Source: JAYVIQ01 sp043770215
GTDB taxonomy: Bacteria; Bacteroidota; Bacteroidia; Cytophagales; JAAEPT01
DNA length: 10,321 nucleotides
Direction: 5' to 3'
NCBI GenBank assembly: GCA_043770215.1
Contig: JAYVIQ010000102.1
Span: 1-10,321, forward strand
How positions within the stretch are numbered: position 1 is the stretch's first letter; each line of letters starts with the position of its first letter. Position numbers and translations under genes: made by a program. The notes beneath the pieces are model-generated. The model worked only from the letters and a program-made list of their open reading frames with translations, did no database searches and had not been told where the DNA came from. This document shows, piece by piece, positions 4,972-10,321 of the stretch.

Positions 4972-7383
4972 ATGAAGATTGCATTTAGTTGGCTAAAAGA
5001 GCATATAGATTTTACAGAAAGTGCAGAAGAGATAGGTAAAAAACTTACTGCTTCTGGCTTAGAAGTAGAGGGGATAGAAAATATTGAAACTATAAAAGGT
5101 AGTTTGGAAGGCGTTTTTGTAGGCGAAGTAAAAAGTTGCACCAAACACCCAGATGCAGACAAACTTTCTATAACTACAGTAGATGTGGGTGGGCATGCGC
5201 TTTTGCAAATTGTTTGTGGTGCACCAAATGTAGCTGCAGGCCAAAAAGTTTTAGTGGCAACTGTTGGAGCTACTCTCTATCCAAGCCCTGAAGAAAACTT
5301 CACCATTAAAAAAGCTAAAATACGTGGTGTAGAATCTACTGGAATGATTTGCGCAGAAGATGAGTTAGGTTTAGGCAAAAGTCATGACGGAATTATGGTC
5401 TTAGATGCTGATGCCGTTATTGGTACACCAGCTGCTGAATTTTTAAATTTATCGTCTGAAGAAGTAATAGAAATTGGCTTAACCCCCAATAGAGTAGATG
5501 CCGCATCTCATTATGGCGTAGCCAGAGATATTCAAGCACTTACAAAAAACATTCTAAAACCAATAGAAGATTTTAGTTTTGAATCACAAGGAACATCTCC
5601 TTTTTCTATATCAATATCTAACCAAGAGGCCTGCCCAAGGTATTGTGGCTTATTTATAGAAAACATAGAGGTAAAAGAATCTCCAGAATGGCTTAAATCT
5701 AGACTCAAAAGCATTGGCATAAACCCAAAAAACAACATAGTAGACATCACAAACTATATTTTACATGATTTAGGACAGCCGCTTCATGCCTTTGATGCTT
5801 CTAAAATACATGAAAATAAAATTATAGTAAAACTAGCTCAGGAAAACGATAAATTAATCACTTTAGATGATGTAGAGCGTTCATTAAACAAAGAAGATTT
5901 AATTATTGCAGACGCAAACAACACACCTTTATGTTTGGCCGGTGTTATGGGAGGGAAAGAAAGTGCCGTAACTGAAAAAACAACATCAATATTCTTAGAA
6001 AGCGCTTATTTTAATGCAGATTTTGTAAGAAAAACTTCTCTAAAACATGGGTTAAAATCAGATTCTTCTTACCGTTTTGAAAGAGGTACTGATCCTAACA
6101 TGGTAAAGAAAGGGCTTTTGAAAGCCTACTCATTAATTAAAGAATTGTCAGGTGGAAATGCTGTTGGAGAGATCATAGAGCATTACCCTACAGCAATAGA
6201 GAATTTTAAATTTGAAATAAACATTCAGAAAGTATTAGAATTAATAGGGGTAGAAATTGAACACAATACGGTTAAAAAAATATTACATTCCTTAGATATA
6301 AAAATTCTACAAGAAAACGGGGTGTTCTGGAGCTTAGAGGTACCATCTTATAGAATAGATGTACAAAGAGAAGCAGATATTGCAGAAGAAATCCTTAGGA
6401 TATTTGGTTTTGAGAATGTGCCCATTTCTAAAAATCTCAAAGCACAGTTTTTAGCATCAAACAATAATTCAAAAGATGAAACTATACATACTGTGGCTGA
6501 ACTTTTGGCAAGCAATGGGTTTTATGAAATTACCACAAACTCACTTACCAAACCACAATATGCAGAATGGATAGAGGGTTTAGGCAATGAAAAAAGTGTG
6601 TTTATTTTAAATAAACTAAGTGAAGAGCACGAAGTAATGAGACAAAGTCTTTTGTTTTCTGGCTTAGAGGTGGTAAAAAGAAATTTGAATAGAAAAGTAG
6701 AAAACCAAAAGATATTTGAATTTGGCAAAACTTACCATAAAGTTGGGAGCAAATACCTAGAGAAAAATGTATTAGGCATTTGGATGACTGGAAATAACAA
6801 TGAAGAGAGTTGGTTAGAAAAAAATATAACCATACAATTTCATAATTTATCTAGTATTGTTTTATCTATTTTAGAAAAAACAGGAGTGGATTTTAAAAAT
6901 CAAATAAAAACTACTGCCACCTATTTGAGTGGAGGTTTAGATTTGAATCTAAGGAAAGAAAACATTGCAAAAATTGGCGCTATAAAAGGTCAGCTTTTAC
7001 AAAAAATAGAAATAGATCAAGTAGTATTTTATGCCGAAATTGATTTTGATGTACTTTTATCTCAAATAAATTGTAAATTAGTAGTAGAAGAACTTTCAAA
7101 ATACCCAGAAGTAAGAAGAGATTTGTCTATTGTATTAGACCAAAACGTAAGTTTTGATGAGGTCAGAAAATTAACAGATACAATAGAAAAAACACTCATT
7201 AAATCTATAAATGTATTTGACATTTACTCTGGAGACAATTTAGAAAAAGGAAAAAAATCATACTCTGTAAGTTATATTTTGTCAGATTCAGAATCTACCC
7301 TTACAGATTCTGTTATAGATGGATTAATGAATAGACTTATAGATGCTTATGAAAGCAAATTGAACGCAGTGATTAGAAGATAA
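4972..7383 (+). CDS. pheT: Phenylalanine--tRNA ligase beta subunit
   Basis: The 803-aa beta subunit pairs with PheS (not in this window) as an alpha2-beta2 enzyme that charges tRNA-Phe; the beta subunit carries the editing site and tRNA contacts. Domains in order: N-terminal module beginning MKIAFSWLKEHIDF (1-40); EMAP-like tRNA-binding domain (about 42-155, with HPDADKLSITTVDVG and QIVCGAPNV); B3/B4 editing domain (about 210-385, with NYILHDLGQPLHAFDA and GVMGGKESAV, regions that in characterised enzymes line the editing pocket); B5 domain (about 405-480, with PSYRIDVQREADIAEEILRI); catalytic-like core (about 490-690); and the C-terminal FDX-ACB anticodon-binding domain (about 709-803, from KYPEVRRDLSIVLD). 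Length is normal. ATG 4972 is chosen over 4897 because family proteins begin at M-K-x-x-x-x-W-L. It heads a cluster with the coiled-coil gene, zapA and rny. Confidence 0.97.
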   Translation: MKIAFSWLKEHIDFTESAEEIGKKLTASGLEVEGIENIETIKGSLEGVFVGEVKSCTKHPDADKLSITTVDVGGHALLQIVCGAPNVAAGQKVLVATVGATLYPSPEENFTIKKAKIRGVESTGMICAEDELGLGKSHDGIMVLDADAVIGTPAAEFLNLSSEEVIEIGLTPNRVDAASHYGVARDIQALTKNILKPIEDFSFESQGTSPFSISISNQEACPRYCGLFIENIEVKESPEWLKSRLKSIGINPKNNIVDITNYILHDLGQPLHAFDASKIHENKIIVKLAQENDKLITLDDVERSLNKEDLIIADANNTPLCLAGVMGGKESAVTEKTTSIFLESAYFNADFVRKTSLKHGLKSDSSYRFERGTDPNMVKKGLLKAYSLIKELSGGNAVGEIIEHYPTAIENFKFEINIQKVLELIGVEIEHNTVKKILHSLDIKILQENGVFWSLEVPSYRIDVQREADIAEEILRIFGFENVPISKNLKAQFLASNNNSKDETIHTVAELLASNGFYEITTNSLTKPQYAEWIEGLGNEKSVFILNKLSEEHEVMRQSLLFSGLEVVKRNLNRKVENQKIFEFGKTYHKVGSKYLEKNVLGIWMTGNNNEESWLEKNITIQFHNLSSIVLSILEKTGVDFKNQIKTTATYLSGGLDLNLRKENIAKIGAIKGQLLQKIEIDQVVFYAEIDFDVLLSQINCKLVVEELSKYPEVRRDLSIVLDQNVSFDEVRKLTDTIEKTLIKSINVFDIYSGDNLEKGKKSYSVSYILSDSESTLTDSVIDGLMNRLIDAYESKLNAVIRR

Positions 7384-7393
7384 AATCAATAGC

Positions 7394-7681
7394 ATGGATT
7401 TGAATTTTGTACAAATAGAAGAAAAAATTAATTTATTGGTTTCTAAGCTAAAAAACACACAATTAGAGGTGTTGGAGCTCAGAAAACAAAACGAAGAAAT
7501 AAATAATTTGCTAATTGCACAAAATGAAGAATTAAAAAATTTTAAAAACAGAGAGAAAATCAGTAAAATTGTAGAAGGTGTTGCGGGTAGTAACGAAAAA
7601 GGAGCTCATTTAAAATACAAAATAAATGAGTATATCAGAGAAATAGATAAATGTATAGCTTACTTAAGCTTGAATAAATAA
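7394..7681 (+). CDS. Small coiled-coil protein of the pheT-zapA locus (unknown function)
   Basis: The 95-aa cytosolic protein has no signal or membrane segment. Residues about 5-55 form a heptad-rich coiled coil (KINLLVSKLKNTQLEVLELR, then KQNEEINNLLIAQNEELKNF); a short linker GVAGSNEK (62-69) follows; the C-terminal helix reads YKINEYIREIDKCIAYLS and is strikingly conserved in what I remember of the flavobacterial homologues. Ten bases separate it from pheT and six from zapA, so it is almost certainly co-translated with zapA. In enterobacteria ZapA's partner ZapB is also a small coiled-coil protein, though encoded elsewhere. A ZapB-like role linking ZapA to something else is an inference from size, structure and position only; I see no sequence similarity to ZapB that I could vouch for. 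The gene itself is secure because of length, spacing and composition. Confidence 0.85.
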   Translation: MDLNFVQIEEKINLLVSKLKNTQLEVLELRKQNEEINNLLIAQNEELKNFKNREKISKIVEGVAGSNEKGAHLKYKINEYIREIDKCIAYLSLNK

Positions 7682-7687
7682 TTTATA

Positions 7688-7972
7688 ATGAACAGCCTCT
7701 CAATAAAAATAAAAATCGACAACAGAGAATACCCTATAAAGGTAACTGCTGAAGAAGAAGAACGTTTGAGAAAAGCTGGAAAAGCGATAAATGCTGAAAT
7801 TGACCAATTTAAAACCCAATTTGGGATAGAAGATAAACAGGATATTCTATCTATGGTATTGTTCAAGACTTATGTAGAAAGATTAGAAATGGAAGAAAAA
7901 CTCCATAAAAATTCACACGAGGTAAATAATCAACTAAATCACTTAAATTCATTGTTGTCTAACAACATCTGA
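7688..7972 (+). CDS. zapA: Cell division protein ZapA
   Basis: ZapA binds and bundles FtsZ filaments at midcell. This 94-aa product has the family's N-terminal beta strand pair (SIKIKIDNREYPIKV, residues 4-19), the helix AEEEERLRKAGKAINAEID (21-39), then FGIEDKQDILSMVLFKTYVE (45-64) with the conserved QD-x-L-x-M, and a C-terminal coiled coil (65-92) that mediates tetramer formation in characterised ZapA. Length is usual. It starts six bases after the coiled-coil gene and precedes rny by 56 bases. In E. coli zapA is followed by the 6S RNA gene; here the gap is too short for that. Confidence 0.93.
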   Translation: MNSLSIKIKIDNREYPIKVTAEEEERLRKAGKAINAEIDQFKTQFGIEDKQDILSMVLFKTYVERLEMEEKLHKNSHEVNNQLNHLNSLLSNNI

Positions 7973-7992
7973 CATCCTTTTTCTTAGTTTCC

Positions 7993-8022
7993 GTTACGTA
8001 TGTATAAACAAGTTAACGTAAC
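7993..8022. repeat. Inverted repeat between zapA and rny
   Basis: GTTACGT (7993-7999) and ACGTAAC (8016-8022) are perfect 7-bp complementary arms around a 16-base loop, ending six bases before the rny ATG at 8029. A GTTAAC palindrome (8012-8017) overlaps the right arm. No T-run follows, so it is not a terminator; it may be an RNA hairpin in the rny leader or a protein-binding site. Function unknown. Confidence 0.5.
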
Positions 8023-8028
8023 AAAAAA

Positions 8029-9615
8029 ATGGTATATGTATTAGTAGCAATCGTATGTATTGCGGTGGGAGCAGGTTTAGGCTTCTTTTTGTTTAAATCT
8101 TTTCAGAAAAAAGCAGATGGGACAACGATATCTGAAGCAGAAGAGAAAGCCAAATTCATTGTCAAAGAAGCAAACTTAAAACAAGAAAGCATCAAAAAAG
8201 AAAAGATTTTTGAAGCCAAGGAAAAGTATATGCAACTTAAACAAGAGTTTGAGTCATCTACTGCAAAAACAAGACAAGAAATAGAAAACGAAAAAAAATC
8301 ATTTGTAGAAGAAAGAAAGTCATTTGCAGATGAAAAAAATGAAATTCTAAAAGCATCAAAAGAAGCTGAAAGAAAAGTTGCTGAAGCTGAAAGCATGAAA
8401 GAAGTGCTTACTGCACAAATAGAAATTACAAAGAAAAAACAAAAAGAAGTGGCTGATCTAACAATAGAAGTTGCTTCTAAACTAGAAAAAGTTGCCAACC
8501 TCACAAAAAATGAAGCGGTAGAACAACTTTTAACTGTAATGAAAAGTGAAGCTGAATCTAGAGCTATTTCTGTAATTAAAAGCATAGAAGATGATGCAAA
8601 ACTTACAGCCACCAAAAGAGCTAAAAAAATCATTATAGAAACAGTACAGAGAACAGCAGCAGAAAGCGCTATTGAAAACTGCGTTTCTATTTTTAACATC
8701 GAAAGTGACGATATCAAAGGGAAAATTATTGGTAGAGAAGGTAGAAACATTAGAGCTTTAGAAGCTGCAACAGGTATAGAAGTAATTGTTGATGATACTC
8801 CAGAGGCTATTATTATTTCTGGTTTTGATCCTGTACGTAGAGAAGTTGCCCGTTTGTCTTTGCATCGTTTGGTACAAGACGGACGTATACACCCTGCTCG
8901 TATAGAAGAGGTTGTGGCAAAAACGTTTAAAGAAATAAACGAAGAAATAATGGAAATAGGCGAGCGCACATGTATAGATATGAATGTGCATGGTTTAAAT
9001 CCAGAATTAGTAAAACTGATAGGGCGTATGAGGTTTAGATCTTCTTACGGTCAAAATTTATTGCAACACTCTAGAGAAGTAGCTAACCTATGCGCTACTA
9101 TGGCAGCAGAACTTGGTTTAAATGTAAAGCAAGCCAAAAGAGCAGGTCTATTACATGATATTGGTAAAGTGGCAGAAGGAATGGAGGAAACTCCTCACGC
9201 TCTTGCAGGTATGGAATTGGCTAAGAAATATGGCGAATCTGAAGTGGTTTGTAATGCCATAGGAGCTCACCATGACGAGATAGAAATGACTAGTATGATT
9301 TCTCCAATTGTACAGGCTTGTGATGCCATCTCAGGCTCTAGGCCAGGTGCAAGAAGAGAAGTAATGGAAAGTTACATCCAACGTTTAAAAGACCTAGAAG
9401 CAACAGCAATGTCTTTTGATGGGGTGTTAAAATGCTATGCAATACAAGCAGGTAGAGAATTACGTGTAATGGTAGATGCTGAAAACATTTCAGACCACAG
9501 AGCAAGTGAAATTTCTTTTGATATTTCTAAGAAAATAGAAAGTGAAATGCAATATCCAGGTCAAATTAAAGTGACAGTAATCAGAGAAACTAGAGCAGTT
9601 AGTTACGCAAAATAG
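8029..9615 (+). CDS. rny: Ribonuclease Y
   Basis: RNase Y is a membrane-anchored endoribonuclease that initiates mRNA decay. The 528-aa product has one N-terminal membrane helix (residues about 2-22, VYVLVAIVCIAVGAGLGFFL), a long Lys/Glu-rich coiled coil (about 35-210), a KH RNA-binding domain with the GxxG loop GREG at 235-238 (GKIIGREGRNIRALE), and an HD phosphohydrolase domain: His347 (LLQHSREV), the signature His376-Asp377 (LLHDIGKV) and His414-His415-Asp416 (AHHDEIE). The C-terminal part has AGRELRVMVDAENISDH and the end PGQIKVTVIRETRAVSYAK. Domain order and length agree with the family, and all HD metal ligands that I can place are present. ATG at 8029 starts right at the membrane helix. 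It is last in the pheT cluster and followed by a strong terminator; the inverted repeat just upstream may affect its translation or expression. Confidence 0.97.
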   Translation: MVYVLVAIVCIAVGAGLGFFLFKSFQKKADGTTISEAEEKAKFIVKEANLKQESIKKEKIFEAKEKYMQLKQEFESSTAKTRQEIENEKKSFVEERKSFADEKNEILKASKEAERKVAEAESMKEVLTAQIEITKKKQKEVADLTIEVASKLEKVANLTKNEAVEQLLTVMKSEAESRAISVIKSIEDDAKLTATKRAKKIIIETVQRTAAESAIENCVSIFNIESDDIKGKIIGREGRNIRALEAATGIEVIVDDTPEAIIISGFDPVRREVARLSLHRLVQDGRIHPARIEEVVAKTFKEINEEIMEIGERTCIDMNVHGLNPELVKLIGRMRFRSSYGQNLLQHSREVANLCATMAAELGLNVKQAKRAGLLHDIGKVAEGMEETPHALAGMELAKKYGESEVVCNAIGAHHDEIEMTSMISPIVQACDAISGSRPGARREVMESYIQRLKDLEATAMSFDGVLKCYAIQAGRELRVMVDAENISDHRASEISFDISKKIESEMQYPGQIKVTVIRETRAVSYAK

Positions 9616-9633
9616 TTTTAAATATATTCATTT

Positions 9634-9662
9634 AAAAAAAGCTCCCAAAAGGAGCTTTTTTT
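9634..9662. terminator. Rho-independent terminator after rny, probably bidirectional
   Basis: Perfect 12-bp arms: 9634-9645 (seven A then GCTCC) and 9651-9662 (GGAGC then seven T), with the loop CAAAA. The A-tract on the left gives a T-run on the other strand, so it could also stop minus-strand transcription from the degenerate region to the right. It starts 18 bases after the rny stop codon. Confidence 0.93.
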
Positions 9663-9762
9663 ATGTTATATGATCTTATTTTTGAATTAAATTTTGATTA
9701 TAAACTAGCCCATGCTCTTTTGATAATAGGCCTTATAAGCACTAAGCTTTCCCTACGACCAT

Positions 9763-10230
9763 TTAGTAAATCACTATCCTTGAAATTGCTTTAAATCTAC
9801 AACCGAAATCTAAACTTTTCGGATTTAGTGGTTTTGCAACGGTCTTAATTTTTATTTTTCTTATTCCAATAAATTTTTCTAAATCTTCGATTCTAGAGAG
9901 TAATGATTCCATCCCAACATGTACATTCCCAAAGTTTACAACACGGTATGAACCAGAAATTGTATTGTCTTTCAATAAAAATTTATCATCAAAATCTAGT
10001 AAAAACGAAGGAGTTACTTCTAATGTTTGTGATGTTTTTTCTAATTTATCTAAATTGATATTTACTAAATTTTTTCAATTTTTAGAGTAGCCTTATTCAG
10101 TAATTCCAAATTGTTTTGCTAAAGTTACACCCTTAAATGATACTGAATTTAGTAAAGAATATAATTCTATTTTTAATACCTTTATGTGAATATCCGTTAT
10201 TGTACCAGTAGTGGAATTGATGAGTGATTT
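9763..10230 (-). pseudogene. Interrupted minus-strand reading frame (probable pseudogene, unrecognised family)
   Basis: One minus-strand frame reads TDIHIKVLKIELYSLLNSV, then SFKGVTLAKQFGITE, meets TAA (10095-10093), five codons, then TGA (10077-10075), and runs on for 103 codons (KNLVNINLDKLEKTSQTLE ... GSYRVVNFGNVHVGMESLLS ... SRIVIY) to TAA at 9765-9763. Across the 20 bases between the two stops, an alternative frame reads NKATLKIEK, which joins both flanks sensibly. This suggests either a pair of compensating indels or two nonsense changes in a once intact protein of about 150 residues or more. The frame has no ATG and stays open rightward through the repeat to the window edge. GVTLAKQFGIT has a helix-turn-helix flavour, but I do not recognise a family. 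The downstream 103-codon piece could instead be a short independent gene starting at TTG 9975. Sequencing error is possible. Confidence 0.35.
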
Positions 10231-10316
10231 TGGGCGAAACCCTATCGGGTCAGGCTCTACGCTCTCGCTTTTTTTGCTGAAAAAGCAAAAAAGAGCTCCG
10301 CTTCGATCCTTTTCGC
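10231..10316. repeat. Structured, G+C-richer repeat-like element at the window edge
   Basis: The outer inverted repeat is GCGAAA (10234-10239) with TTTCGC (10311-10316). Inside are a small hairpin ACCC-TATC-GGGT (10239-10250) and a larger one in which TTTTTTGC (10270-10277) pairs with GCAAAAAA (10285-10292), extended by GCTC (10261-10264) with GAGC (10293-10296) across a bulge. An alternative stem GCTTTTT (10267-10273) with AAAAAGC (10280-10286) is mutually exclusive with it. Base composition is clearly richer in G+C than the surroundings. From memory it resembles dispersed intergenic repeats of flavobacteria that begin GGGCG and contain GGGTC-GGC-type cores; I could not verify this. It may continue beyond the edge. 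Confidence 0.5.
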
Positions 10317-10321
10317 AAAAA

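Larger units (their letters stand above)
9663..10321. other. Right-end region without an intact gene
   Basis: About 660 bases with no open frame I would call a functional gene. It holds the interrupted minus-strand reading frame (9763-10230) and the structured repeat at the edge. The plus strand is full of stops. Between 9663 and 9762 other minus-strand frames contain short protein-like stretches (DLLNGRRE ending near 9750, AYKAYYQKSMG ending near 9708), which could be more frameshifted remains of the same or another gene; this is speculative. Confidence 0.5.

Noticed and set aside
7973..8028. 6S RNA gene after zapA, as in enterobacteria
   Set aside because: The gap is only 56 bases, too short, and shows only a 7-bp stem.
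8103..8969. A 288-codon open frame on the minus strand opposite rny
   Set aside because: It lies antisense to the coiled-coil and KH region of RNase Y; its Ser/Phe/Ala-rich translation is what the complement of Lys/Glu/Ala-rich codons gives. No domain or start context supports it.
10231..10316. The edge element as a rho-independent terminator for a plus-strand gene
   Set aside because: No plus-strand gene precedes it, and its best stem is T/A with internal bulges and no closing T-run.
1..10321. CRISPR array, defence island, prophage or transposase
   Set aside because: No regularly spaced repeats, no recognisable Cas, restriction, toxin-antitoxin, integrase or transposase protein in any frame; apart from the right end all genes are core housekeeping types.

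Overview
This is an AT-rich chromosomal segment (roughly one third G+C by eye) from a member of the Bacteroidota, most likely the Flavobacteriaceae. That placement rests on protein style (the cytophaga/flavobacterial 'ezrin-like' SPOR-type protein, a DksA-like protein with a decayed zinc finger, the pheT / small coiled-coil / zapA / RNase Y gene order), on the near absence of Shine-Dalgarno sequences, and on -7 elements resembling the Bacteroidota consensus TAnnTTTG. Nearly all of it is core housekeeping DNA; only the last ~650 bases look like accessory or decaying sequence.

Layout. On the minus strand, 1-689 is the N-terminal part of recJ, cut by the window edge. Divergent from it, 786-1427 encodes a secreted coiled-coil protein with a C-terminal SPOR-like domain, closed by a strong hairpin terminator (1444-1479). 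Only 20 bases later starts an HI0933/TIGR03862-type flavoprotein (1499-2704). A ~350-base non-coding stretch (2705-3055) carries a good -7 element and a perfect 8-bp inverted repeat. It leads into a two-gene unit: a DksA/TraR-like regulator (3056-3439) and scpB (3440-4000). These two lie in the same frame, separated by only one TAG followed directly by a TTG start. Convergent to them is mtgA, a monofunctional peptidoglycan glycosyltransferase (4014-4706, minus).

The region 4972-9615 is a four-gene plus-strand cluster: pheT, a 95-aa coiled-coil protein, zapA and rny. The first three genes are 6-10 bases apart; rny follows after 56 bases that hold a 7-bp inverted repeat. A textbook intrinsic terminator (9634-9662) ends the cluster. 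Functionally the window joins translation (PheT), RNA decay (RNase Y), division (ZapA and perhaps the coiled-coil partner), chromosome organisation (ScpB), DNA repair (RecJ) and cell wall synthesis (MtgA, perhaps the SPOR-like protein).

The right end (9663-10321) has no intact gene. The minus strand carries one coherent reading frame broken by two nearby stops (10093-10095 and 10075-10077), with a protein-like bridge in the alternative frame between them; this looks like a pseudogene. At the very edge (about 10231-10316) is a structured, more G+C-rich element with nested inverted repeats, resembling a dispersed intergenic repeat. I found no CRISPR array, rRNA, tRNA or transposase gene, and no clear new multi-gene defence or metabolic system. 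The best leads are the right-end repeat with its broken frame, the coiled-coil/ZapA pair, and the in-frame dksA-like/scpB junction.
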